A stretch of DNA of 64,000 bases from Chondrus crispus (taxonomy: Eukaryota > Rhodophyta > Florideophyceae > Gigartinales > Gigartinaceae). The first letter of the stretch is position 1. Every line of letters starts with the position of its first letter. This document shows, one piece after another, positions 29,855 through 40,275 of this stretch. The stretch covers positions 18,824-82,823 of the forward strand of contig NW_005179270.1 of the NCBI RefSeq assembly GCF_000350225.1, read 5' to 3'. Both the position numbers and the translations under genes were made by a program. The notes beneath the pieces are model-generated. The model had not been told where the DNA came from and ran no database searches. It saw only the letters and a list, made by a program, of their open reading frames with translations.

Positions 29855-32054
29855 GCACCTTTAAGACAATAAACCAAACTCACGACCGCCGATCCCGGGA
29901 CAAACGGAAAACTCGCTTCACATGGTACTTCTGTCGAGAGACCCCGTCCGCCGTGCGCCGTTCTCTGTCGTTCTCCAGGGCTCCTGACGATTCCTTCGAC
30001 GTCAAGAAGTTCTTCTTCTATTTCGACAACGTTTTCATGAAAGAGAAGAACGACCAGGAGAAGGCAAAGGAACTGCTTCCGTTCCTTTTTGGCCCGGCTT
30101 TCGAATTCTACTACAGCTGTTTTGCGGCTCATGACACCCTCACAGCGGAGATCATGAACTACGCCACTGTCAACATGGCCTTCTTCCACAAGTTTCAACC
30201 GCAGGAAGATCCTGAGGTGGCAATCCGTGTGACCGTCGACCTCAGGCTTCAGGAAGACGATTTTACTTCGTTCGTGAAGAAGGCAGACATTTTGTACTCT
30301 GCAACTGACTTCAGCGATTTTGCTAAGCTTGGACTTCTCCGCAAATCCATTCAAAGTCATCCCGCGCTGATTGAGGTCGTCATGTTCCGTAGCCCTACCA
30401 CGTACACCGAATTTGTTGCCCCTATTATGATGTTCGACTGTAACAAGAAAGAATTCATTCCTGTCGGTTATTCTCTGTTCAATCATTCATCACCATCGGC
30501 TTCACTTTCAGGTCCCCGAGCCACCGGAGCCTCCTTCAAGAGCGGTCACGATGATAAATTGGAAAATCTCCCAGCTCGCAGAACTCTTTCTTCTGGTGAA
30601 GAAGTCTCGGAGAGTGTTCAATAAGCCCCTGCTTGACGAACATCTCTGTTCGTATTGTGGAAGGCAGGGTCATGGCGCCAATAAGTGTCCAGATAACCCG
30701 CATCGAGTAACTCGATGCAAATTTCGCAGTAAGGTTGGACACGCCGAACCTGCCTGTTCGGCGAAGGCTAAAGCTTGAAGGGAAGATGACTCGAAGAGGA
30801 ATCAGGGAGGATTGGAAATCAAGAAAGTGAAGTTTGCTGATGAACATTCTCTGATTGTTACAGAAGGAGTTGCATCATCCAAACCGGAAGTTGTGGCTGC
30901 CTTAAAGCGAAATGCTCAGGGAAAACCACTGCCGAAGCAGCATCACTCAGCTGCTGCCCCGCTACCGTCTCCTTCGATGGTCGGTCCGATGGAATACATG
31001 CCCCCGCATCGCTAGTCAAGCGTAGGAGTTTTTATTGGGGTCCCGCGGAAGAACCGCAGGACGAAGAAGAGGAACACTGCTCCGAAGTCAAACAAAGTGG
31101 CTAGGCTCCACAGCCATGTAGGGAGGTACATTCTTCTCACCGAACGCGCCAGAGCCCCTTCTGGGATCACGTTCGGCCAGCTGATTCCAGGTGACTCTGA
31201 TGATGCGAAGAAAGAAATGCAGAAGTCATTCCGTTCGGGTACAAAGAAGACAAAAATTGCCACCGTAGAGGACAACAGTTTCCCCCGTCGACTCAAGTTG
31301 CTTCCCGTCAGAATCTACTGCAAAGAGGCACAGGCACTTCTAGATGCCGGGGTAATTCCCAACATGATGTCTAGTCGGCTCTCAGACGAACTCTCTCTGA
31401 CCCCGTCTCCCACATCCCGACAAATCACTGTCGCCAACGGTGATACCTCACAATGTATCGGGACTGTCTCGGGAGTTCTTGTCTCGTTTACAGGCTTGAT
31501 CGTCCCAATCGACTTTCTTGTTGCTTGTTGTGCTTAATATGCCTTTGGACCTCATCATGGGGTGCCCGACATTGGAAACTTTGGCTTCTCGTCTTGATCT
31601 TCGCATACAAATGATGAAGCTTTCGTTCCAGGACAGAACCGTACATCTTGGCTTGTAATATGACCTATCCAGTACCCATGTCGTGAAAGCAGGTACTGAT
31701 AGTGAGGACTTCACTTCCGGTGTCGAAGGAGAGTTAAACGACACCGGGGAATCCGATGAATCCTCTTCGCTTTCTGATTCTGAAGAGTACCTCGTAGCCA
31801 TTCTATCGAATACAATCGCTGGAAACAACGTTGAAGAAGACCCCTTTGGAGCCTCCGTAACACCAGTTGTCGAAGAGGATGAAACCGATGATGATATGCC
31901 GCCGCTCGCCTCCGATGACGATTTCAGCGAAATTGATGATGAGAAGACTGAGAGCGGTGATTTGGAGACTGAAGATGTTACAGTAGTCGCAGATATTATG
32001 CAAGAAGATTCTAATGGAGAACAGGACGCGTCAAGCGCATCAGATTCTACCTAG
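29855..32054 (+). pseudogene. Decayed gypsy gag-protease (relative of Gypsy-2)
   Basis: Several plus-strand frames line up with the Gypsy-2 gag region. 29842-30624 holds the gag core (FDVKKFFFYFDNVFMKEK, FAKLGLLRKSI, VMFRSPTTYTEF). 30551-30778 holds a CCHC knuckle (CSYCGRQGHGANKC) followed by a second, partly lost one. 31097-31537 holds a protease-like segment with APSGITFGQLIPGD and LLDAGV, where the active-site Ser of DSG is Ala. 31683-32054 is the acidic Ser/Asp/Glu linker that precedes reverse transcriptase in Gypsy-2. Frames are shifted and a stop lies near 31657. No reverse transcriptase follows. The left end abuts the inverted LTR. Confidence 0.75.
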
Positions 32055-32123
32055 CATGACATCGGCGAACCACCGTTTGACTGTCCAAACTGGACATGCA
32101 ACTCCGGCAACCAAGTATGTTCG

Positions 32124-32453
32124 GTGGGACCTCCACCAAAGTTGCATGATACCGTTGAAGACTTTTCAGACTACAGTACTTATTACATCGTAGAAACTTC
32201 TCTAGAACGCATTCAAGAACAAGCCCATCACGCCAACGCTTCCCACCAGATTTGTGACGCACCAGACTGCCGTATTTGTCATCCACTGCGTCGTTCCTTG
32301 AAACACACGGCGACGTTTCACAGTTGTACTTTCCATGATATGACAACGTCTATTGATTATTTGCCTCCGCCTGATACCATCTTCATCTCTCAAAGGGTGA
32401 TGCAGCACATGTGCATTTGTCAAAGCCATTGTAAACTGAAAAACTTGTTGTAG
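32124..32453 (+). CDS. Unrecognised 109-codon frame
   Basis: It follows the gypsy remnant on the same strand. A Cys/His cluster (CDAPDCRICHPLRRSLKHTA) could bind a metal. It overlaps the end of the antisense transposase and may just be a continuation of the retroelement remnant. Confidence 0.25.
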   Translation: MGPPPKLHDTVEDFSDYSTYYIVETSLERIQEQAHHANASHQICDAPDCRICHPLRRSLKHTATFHSCTFHDMTTSIDYLPPPDTIFISQRVMQHMCICQSHCKLKNLL

Positions 32454-33483
32454 TTCGACTCAGCCCACCTCCACTTGTTTGCCATCAGCACCCAAAGCGT
32501 GCATTGTCGACCGAAGAAGTTCTCGACAATAATTGGATCGGAGCAAATTTGCCTGTTGGTGTTCACCTCTGCACGAGCCGAATCCTCGCCTTTTGGCTTC
32601 TTGACAGGAATGGTTGCACGAACTTCCCTAGATGCTCCTTGGTAGCCCTTTTCCATGAGAACTGCCCAATATCTTGGAAACTGTTCAACCAAAGGGCCAA
32701 CGTCTGTGACATTGCGCTCGTCCGGAGAATTTCGGAGTTCCGCTTTGTGCATCCCATGTTCTCATAAAATATATCCACGTCTAACACTGATCCCATGTAA
32801 CGTCTGCTCGCCCCAATAGCTAGACCATTCGGCAGCAGGCTCACTTCTGTCTTGTAGCCGTACATTTTATGTTTTCCACTAAAATACCCTTTTGCCTCCT
32901 CATGATTATCCCGCGGGCGGTTGCTTTGTTGAAATGTTACGTCTGTTGCGTACCTAGCCATGCCATATACTCTGAATTGAGATTGATCTGCAAAGATGGG
33001 GGACATTTTGAACTTCGCCGCTGCTCGTTCGACATAAGTTGCGTAGGCGAAAGGTGTGACAATGCGTATGAAATTTGTGACCAATCTGTCAAACGATGTA
33101 CTCTTCATATTAAACATTTTCGCTGCGAAATCCCCCATCGTGCTAGTTTTGCACACGCACAGTGCCATAAAGAGGACATCCTTTGTGTGATACCTTGATC
33201 TTTTACCGCGACCAACATTGTAGTTCTGGACGATAAAAGGGCGCAGTCGGTCATACACCCCCCGATACTCGGCGAGTGTGAAGTTTGTCACTTGCAAATC
33301 TGCAACATCACCTCCGTCGGTAACAAAAGAATCCAAAATGGGACAATCAGAATCTGTTTCCTCATCAGTCTCAATATCAGCTCCTTCATCGTCATATTGG
33401 TTGAGTTTGTTGCTGCGTTCTGCGGCCAGCTCTGCAAGAAGACGAAGAGCATCTCCGGGTGAGGTGTGTGCACTATGGCTCAT
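32420..33483 (-). pseudogene. PIF/Harbinger-like DDE transposase, one frameshift
   Basis: An N-terminal frame (32563-33483, 306 aa) and a C-terminal frame (32420-32752) join at about 32750, where a one-base deletion follows FYENM. The pattern YATDVTFQ, YFSGKHKMYGYKTEVSLLPNGLAIG and then VENFFGR is that of the DDE_4 endonuclease family used by PIF/Harbinger elements. The middle catalytic position reads EKGYQG where DKGYQG is expected, so the enzyme would be inactive even without the frameshift. Terminal repeats could not be identified with confidence. Confidence 0.75.
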
Positions 33484-33745
33484 GGTGTGGTGTCAAATCT
33501 TGAGACTGCCTGAAGACGAACTTTTCACTGTAGATGGCTTATATGGTGCAAGGGATTGGCCGGGTTCTGTGCTATGAATTTTGAAAATTGGCGGGGAGAG
33601 AAGTCTCTCATGCACATTGTTGCATACAGTCCAATTGGTAGTTCTTGATAGTGTCAGCAGTAAGTATCTATTTTGAGAATTTACAGCGCTGTCAACAGAT
33701 TGCGGACGATATTATGTGTTCCTCAATCTTTAATAATATAATAAC

Positions 33746-34671
33746 GTTGTCCGCCAAGTAAACACGTGTTTTTGATTGCAGAAACCAAAACTGGTTGGTT
33801 GCAAAGTAAATTATAAAACTGGAAATTCAACCACGAGTCTTCATAAGCCGTGTGCAGCAGGCCTTCTCGATGTCATAATCAGCCTGGAAGGCGCTTCAAC
33901 CCATCCTCGTGTGAAATTTCTTACAGCCCAAACCAGTACAGTATGGCCGTTGACGACTCATCATCTTCTGACTCAGAAACGGACATCACCTCGAGCACAC
34001 GGCCCGTTCTACAGAACCTGATTTCCATGTCAAAGCAACACCAGCAAGCTTCACAAGCCTCGAGCATGCACATCAACATATTTGACGACACAACAGGACA
34101 TGTGGATAAGCAGGAATTCTCCCTGAACCTCTGGTCTCCTAAAATCGAGCGTCTACAAAGTCTTCTCGATGCTCATAGCAGTATCCCTAAGTCCACAACA
34201 GGATTCTATCCATCGGAATGGGAGCGATTGTGTCCAAATAGTGTCCCCACTTCGCTAAAAGTCGGGCGACTGAGTTGCCCAAATGCGAAACAGGGCGCCC
34301 TACTAAATTTGGTCGTTTTGTAGCAATGCGAGAGATGACTTCGATAGATCCAGTGTCAAGGATGGATAAAGTTGTGCCACACATTTCTTCGATTGCGTTA
34401 GAAACAAACAGGGAGCCCATACTTGGGTTTGACAGGGCTTTGCAGGGTGTGTGTGACGCTATGTGAAGGGCGCAGATGGTCAGACGAATGGTGGTGGTGT
34501 GGGGTTTGAGGCCGAAGCGCTACAGAGGCTGTCAAAATTCACGTAAAACCCACATGCAGCGAGTTTTGGAGGTCCTGTGAGTTTTGCAAAACACGTTGCT
34601 CGAAAATATTTCTGCCAGAAATTTTGATCAAACTGGTTGTAAAACACGTGTTTCCCGACTTGGCGGACAAC
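33746..34671. mobile_element. TIR-bounded element of unknown type (926 bp)
   Basis: GTTGTCCGCCAAGT followed by AAACACGTGTTTT at 33746-33772 is repeated in inverted orientation at 34641-34671, with a 4-nt indel between the two blocks. The size and terminal inverted repeats suggest a non-autonomous DNA transposon. The target duplication is not clear; the flanks are AT-rich. Confidence 0.6.
33850..34466 (+). pseudogene. Unknown gene inside the TIR element, one frameshift
   Basis: A 157-codon frame (33850-34323) continues, after a shift near 34270, into KCETGRPTKFGRFVAMREMTSID and on to 34466. The N-terminal part is Ser/Asp-rich; the second part is protein-like but matches no family I know. It may be an accessory DNA-binding protein of the element or a captured gene piece. 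Confidence 0.35.
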
Positions 34672-35344
34672 ATTAATGAAACTTGTCCTAGTAATTGCGT
34701 AATATTTGAGCAGATGCTAAGCGCCCCTAGGGACAGCAAGGGCAGAACGGAGAACATATAATCACTGCACAAATGCTCTATACCCGCGATTTCGGGTTGT
34801 TTTTTCATTTTTGCTTTTTGCTTGTTTATTCATGCAGAAACTAAGAAACTTCATGATTCTTCATGAAGAAACGACTTTAGACAATGGTAGCCACGACTTA
34901 CACGTTACATCTCCATGATGGAGATGGGCTACAGGGACCCTAGGAAGGCATGGGGGATCTCGATTTGGATGGTTGATCGCGATTATCGGTGGGTCACATG
35001 AAGAAGGCCGAAGTGGTGATTTTTTCATTTTGCAGCATTATCTGGCAGTTTTTGCGCGCAATTGCGCGCAAAAACATGATTTAATGAAATCGCGGCTCTA
35101 TACCTACTAGAAAGGTCTACTGTAGTGTACACCGTGAGATTTTCGAGGGGGCACTTTGGCAAACTGTCTCCCTCAGGGTGTGTCTTAACATGCCCCGTTT
35201 TGCTGCGGTTTGCTTTCCCCAAAGAAGTGATTTGGCGTGCTTTGAGCGGCTCCTACGTTTTAATTTATGCGTTTAAGAAAAGCAAGGGCTTAAGATGCGT
35301 AAGGTATTTGTTGAGAATTTGGAAGTATTCCTGGCAAAACCGGG
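34672..35344. other. Spacer without recognised gene
   Basis: No gene recognised. It contains the 26-bp palindrome at 35049-35074 and a CTTCATGA inverted repeat near 34850. Confidence 0.45.
35049..35074. repeat. 26-bp perfect palindrome
   Basis: TTTTTGCGCGCAA followed by its exact reverse complement with no spacer, centred between 35061 and 35062. Confidence 0.9.
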
Positions 35345-35349
35345 CAAGA

Positions 35350-35571
35350 TGTCAACGTGTGTTCGAGGGTGCGTTGGTTCGCTTTACTTTTTGTTCACCT
35401 TTTCTCCTTTTTGCCAGCTATCCCTTTCTTCCCAGGCCAGCGCGTGGAGCTTCCCCTTTTATCCTTGCCTCACGGGTGTCTGAAAGGCTCCAGAACACTT
35501 CCTAATTTTCAACGAACTAAATTACAATTCTAAAAATCAAATTATTTCTAATCAACCAAGTCCGGGCCACA
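35350..35571 (-). repeat. Gypsy-2 3' LTR (222 bp)
   Basis: Plus strand TGTCAACGTGTGTTCG ... GTCCGGGCCACA, nearly identical to 43148-43369. The coding-strand interior next to it reads TGGGAAGGGCGTTG, a plausible polypurine tract. Confidence 0.9.
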
Positions 35572-35976
35572 CAACGCCCTTCCCAGGCCGAGCCGCGGGC
35601 CCACCGACCACCACTATTTTGGCTTCCAGCCCGCTCACATCGGGGTGGCGCTTCTGTACTTAAGGGCGCACCGCCCCCTGCCGCACACCTTCGGCACCTC
35701 CTGTCTTCCAACGCCTCGTGTCGCTCCTGCACTCTTCTCAATCACTCTCAGCTCTACTTTCCGCCTGCATACCGCGTCTCTCAGCTCATCGCATCCCTCC
35801 CGCCTTCTCCGGATTCCTCGGCTCTATATCTCGCCCGCCTAGCGTGGTCATCGGATCCGTCCGGCGTTCTTGGCACTTCTCCTCGGCTGTAGTTCTCGCT
35901 CATACACCGTCGTCTACTAGGTCATCGTCTCCGTCCCGAGTTTTTGTCCAGTCCCGGTTATGCAGAGTCGAGCAGC

Positions 35977-36074
35977 GCACAGGTGGGGTTGTAGTCCCCG
36001 TGCGCTCTCCTCTTCCCTCGTGCGCAAAAGGCTCGGGTAGTGCACAGGTGGGGTTTTAGTCCCTGTGCGCTCTC
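35977..36074. repeat. Two copies of a GC-rich hairpin unit upstream of the H3-tail gene
   Basis: GCACAGGTGGGGTTGTAGTC ... GTGCGCTCTC occurs at 35977-36009 and, slightly changed, at 36042-36074, a 65-bp period. Each unit can fold through GCACAGG / CC(C)(T)GTGC. The second ends about 34 bp before the ATG at 36108, so the pair may be promoter or 5' leader elements of that gene. Confidence 0.7.
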
Positions 36075-36107
36075 GCCTTCCCTTCTCGCTTTCCTACGAA
36101 AGGGACG

Positions 36108-37254
36108 ATGGCCGAGACGAAACAAACAGCGAGGAGGAGTACCGGCGGCAAGGCTCCAAGGAAACGGATTGCGCTGCACGCTGCACGCCAAACGTGTGTC
36201 GGTAGAGAAATGATGATGTTCGAACTCTCGTCGAGTCCGAACATTGAGAAGGGCATGCGGACCCCCGCTTCTCCAGTTGATAGTGCCAACTTGCACATCT
36301 GGTTAAGAGGGCGTAGCCGTCGCTATAGCGTCACGGCTCAGGAGTTTGTACAACTTCTCGGTCATCACATCAAGGACTACTTAGTCCGAAGGCCGAATGT
36401 TGAGGTTACCTGTGAAGATGCGTACTGGCTCGGCCTACCCGAGTCCGTCGGGGATGGTAATCGATATCGAACCTTCAGTGAAAACGAATGGGACATATAA
36501 GAGATTTCCCTGGACCAAGATGGAACTTACTACGGCGTTGATGCCGCTACCAAGCAGAGAAACTGCATCTTACTCTACACTCTCAAGATCATGGGCTCTA
36601 GAGAGAGCACTGATCACCGAGTAGAAGACGGCCTCTTTGAGTTCGGCAGTCGGGACCGCGTTCTTGCATACATGGCCGTCGACCTCTTTTGCTCCCGCCA
36701 CCCTGGTCGGGTCTGCAAAATGCTGCACGGATGGAGACGTAGCTCCATCAGTCTCACGCCTCAACTCCGTTTGCCAACCTTAGGTGCGGTGAAGTTTCGT
36801 GACGACTCTGACCTGTGCATACCTTCTGCTATATGCAACGCCATCCATCTTCTCGGGAACCTAGAGCTCGCGTCCAAGTATTGGCGTCACTTCGAGGCTA
36901 ATTTAACCCGCTTTGCACGCACTCGTGACCTGCCGCGTCGCATCTGCGACTTTCGCGATGCCCAAAAGCATCTCGACCGCGAAGAGGTCATCCCGCGTCA
37001 CGTAAGATCTGGTCCAGCTACAATTGAGCTCGTCTTAGGCTTGCCCCGGGGTCTTCGTCGTGACAGTTGAAGGCACACCAAATATCCTCCGCAGTATTTC
37101 TGTCTCAAAGTCGCACAAGATAGTGACCGACTGCATAGAGAAATTCCCCCTACGTTTGAGTGTGGAATCAGTGAAAGCCTGCAATGGGGACCGTGGTGCC
37201 TTTCTTGGCATTTCTGATTTGCGCCAGGTTGTACTCGTGCCACAATCCGCTTGA
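36108..37254 (+). pseudogene. Histone H3-tail mimic fused to a cysteine-protease-like region
   Basis: The frame opens at an ATG in strong context (A at -3, G at +4) and reads MAETKQTARRSTGGKAPRK, then RIALHAARQT. Against the canonical H3 tail, 16 of the first 18 residues after Met are identical and about 20 of 28 overall. K4, K14 and K18 are kept; R2 is Glu, K9 is Arg and K27 is Gln. No histone fold follows. The frame stops with TAA at 36498-36500, resumes in the same frame to 37070, then shifts near 37050 into a segment ending at 37254. The later part has DLCIPSAICNAI, a VFVVTVEGTP strand and SHKIVTDCIEKF, a layout recalling papain-fold proteases; that is only an inference. The gene is antisense to Gypsy-2, converging on its integrase. 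The lesions suggest this copy is dead; the H3-like part itself is intact. Confidence 0.75.
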
Positions 37255-37621
37255 AAGAGAAGAAATAGAGTCGGATTCTAGACAACGAGGAGGGCTGGGA
37301 AGAAAGCGGCCGCGGGTACCTCAAGTAACAGAGCCAAACACTAGCTCAACCCTCGTCCTCAATTTGCTTCTGGAGCTATACCCCCATACTCTTGTCATTT
37401 CATGCGTTACTCTACATGCAAACATAGTTTAGAACAATACAATGCGTACTACTAGTAAACTTTTCCTAGTGCAAATGAAGCGGCTTCCTTTTGTACAACA
37501 TAAGCCTCCTGGCATGAATATCTTTCCTGGTATAGCGATTGTGCTGCGAAAAAAGCATGTAACTGAGTTGTCGTGCTTGGACAATTCGACCCGGGCCGTA
37601 GAAACGTGAGGTGAAGGGGGG

Positions 37622-38109
37622 TCACTTGGCGAGGGCACCTATAGAGCGCCCTATAGCGACTAACACCACATCACCCACTTTAAAATGCGTTATCTCGCCT
37701 TGTGTCAGTGCCAGCAGTTCTCTCTGCATCTTTAATCTGTTCGCGCGCAGCGCTTTCGTGTACATCAGTTCCATCTCCCTGTGCGACAAGTCTGCGGCGG
37801 GGAACAGCGGGGCCCGATCCGACGGGGCCATCCTGGGCAAGACCCCATACAGAAGCTGAAATGGAGAGCAGCCACCGTGTAATGCTCTGCAGCGATAACC
37901 GTACACCACTTTGATTGGGGCGCGCTCCCATTCCGAGCTTTGCAAACCAAGCCCAATAATAACTTTACGAACCGCCCTCTTGAGGGTCCCGATCATTCGT
38001 TCTGCCTTCCCGTTGGACATTGGAGCATATGCTAGGGCAGTCTTCCACGCGGTACCATGCTCCGACATAAACTTCCCAAGCGAAGCAGCCATAAAGCAAG
38101 TAGCGTTAT
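37622..38109 (-). pseudogene. Gypsy-2 integrase, C-terminal part
   Basis: It continues the integrase core from the far side of the 1064-bp insert: ATCF, then YAPMSNGKAERMIG with the catalytic Glu, then the helix-rich C-terminal domain with HFKVGDVVLVAIG. No chromodomain follows; the frame stops at 37622. In the intact gene this joined directly to 39174-40039. Confidence 0.85.
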
Positions 38110-39173
38110 TGTAGTGCAATACGCACCTGAAAAGGGGGGTGAAAAGAAAGGAAAATATTTGGATATGAAAAGTAGTCCGGGTTGGGGGACACACGTGTGA
38201 ATAATTGCACAGTTTTAATTTTTAATTATTTTATTTTATTTAGTTAATTAGTTGGCATTAATTTTGCTGACACTAGATTAGATCTAGGATCTAGCGCCAC
38301 AAGCTACTGTAGTGGCTCCGGCGGGGCGATATATACCTTAGCCCTCTGACCACCAAGTCAGTAAAGGTAACCCGAGTTGCCGGAGTTGAATGTCGCCTTG
38401 GTCGAAGTCCGTCTCTACCAAGACGCTCCCTTTTACCTAAGCCTACGGCATCCTTCAGCGCTCGGGGGTCCCATTCCTTTTCCTTATCCTTTTACCTTTT
38501 CTATCTCTAATTCCTACCCTTTTCTATCTCTACCTCTATTTTTCCCTTAATTGTGTTGGTTCCATTGGAGTCGGTTGCGACCGATCCGGTGTAGGTGTTT
38601 TAGCCATCGGGCAACACGTTGTGTAGTGCTGCTACTGTTTCAAGTTCCGTAGGAAGGCTGTTGTAACGACGCCTCCGTCGAAGGTCTTACTGTATAAGAC
38701 AGAGTTGGTACCGCCTACCGCGATCGCGATCGCGCTGGTGAGGGTGTTTTTAGCCATCGGGCAACACGTCGGTAGTAGCGTTGCTACACGGTTACGATCC
38801 CGTCGGGTAGTGCTGAACAAGCCCCCGTCGAAGACCTTGAATTACACACAAGGTGCTGAAGACGCTCGTCGAGCATTGGCCTTACAACCAAGCGAACCGC
38901 GGTTACATTCTCGTAGACAAGCCCAACCCGAACTCGTCGAGCGCTCAAGTCTTCACAAGTCTCTACCACCAGTATCCTCCCGGGCCGGGTATCTTCCCTT
39001 AACCCCCCCGCCGGAGTCGAGCTACCGTGGGCCGCAAGCCCACACAAGGGGAAAGGGAGTCTCGAATGCCCCGTAGCGCGTGCCATCGGCAGTAGTTGTT
39101 GCTGTTGTTGTTTTTCTTCTTTTTGCGTGACCGTCGGACTGTGTTCGCGGCCTGCCAGGCACATTGCACTACA
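38110..39173. mobile_element. 1064-bp LTR-like insert in Gypsy-2 integrase (solo LTR candidate)
   Basis: It begins TGTAGTGCAATACGC and ends (reverse complement) TGTAGTGCAATGTGCC, and is flanked by the 5-bp duplication GTTAT (38105-38109 and 39174-39178). There is no transposase frame. An ATATATACC box lies near 38330, and two imperfect copies of a roughly 150-bp unit (starting near 38590 and 38737) share TTTTAGCCATCGGGCAACAC. Its ends resemble those of the insert at 15809-16527. Confidence 0.78.
38590..38860. repeat. Imperfect 150-bp tandem duplication in the insert
   Basis: Both units contain TTTTAGCCATCGGGCAACAC, a GTAGTGCTG segment and (G)CC(T/C)CCGTCGAAG(G/A)(T/C)CTT, in the same order. 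Confidence 0.7.
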
Positions 39174-40039
39174 GTTATCTGATACGATGGTCCTTGGGGT
39201 CCAAAGAAATATATTATCTCTTCTTTCACAAATTCTACCACGTCCAGGGCGGTTGAGGTATCTGTAGGTCTGGCAATGGGCCAACTCGTCAGTTGTTCTA
39301 CAGCGACCAACACGTACTTCTTTCCAGACTTTGAACTTGGCAACGGCCCCGCGAAATCAACCGAGAAGGTGTCAAACAGGGAAGTCATGGGGTATCGCAG
39401 AGTTGTCTTGTATTTCGGTACGGAAACGGCTTTCTGACATCCTTCGCATCCACGCACGTAGTCAGCGAGGTCCCGGTGCACAGCTGGCCACCGGTAGCGA
39501 TACACGACGAACTTCTTGGTAGTGTCCGGATCCCAATGCCCCAACCCATCATGAAAGGTATTGATTACGCCTCTGCGCGCGCGGATTGGCGGGATGGCGC
39601 GTAAGCCTGTGTTAGTTCGACTGAATAACTGGGCGCCGTACACCACAAATCGCTTTGCGTTGTGACGCCTCAGGCGCTGCTGACGAGGATCCTGTTCTTT
39701 CATGCCACAACCAACTAGATACATGGTGATATCACTCAATTGTGGCTCTAGATTTACCTCCAACTGTTCTGGTTCTTGAATGGTACAAGCGAGATCTCCC
39801 TCATCACTAAAGTTCACTCCGGCGCTTATCGTGGAGCGTAGTCGGGACAGGAAGTCCGCCGTACCGTTATAGCGACCTGGCCGGAACCGTATCGTGAATT
39901 CATATTCGGCAAGAAAGTCCATCCAGCGCGCAAGGCGTCCATGAATGTCTCTCTTTTGGAAAGCGTATTGTAAAGCTTGGTGGTCTGTAATTAGTATCAA
40001 CTTCTGAGTCGAAAGTAAGTATACTCGAAACTTTTTCAA
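39174..40039 (-). pseudogene. Gypsy-2 RNase H end and integrase N-terminal part
   Basis: It carries the RNase H tail (TDHQALQYAF and ADFLSRL), a linker, the integrase zinc module (GLGHWDPDT, later CEGCQK) and the first catalytic Asp in SVDFAGPLP. It reads to YFFGPQGPSYQ and is cut by the insert one codon from the expected second Asp. The frame continues into the insert without meaning. Confidence 0.88.
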
Positions 40040-40275
40040 AGCGAATATGACAGCTAGGGCTCTCGTTCACAAGCCGAGTAGTCTCCCTCAGCTGTCGTTC
40101 TCGTATGACTGGCGTACTGTACCGGGTGCACTTTTCCATCTTCCTTGCGCTGGGAAAGGACAGCCCCGACCGCAACTGAGGATGCGTCTGTCTCGACAAC
40201 AAATGGTTTCTCGTAATGGAGAAACGAGAGTACCGGCGGAGAGATCAGCTTTGATTTCAGCTCCCCAAAAGCCTT

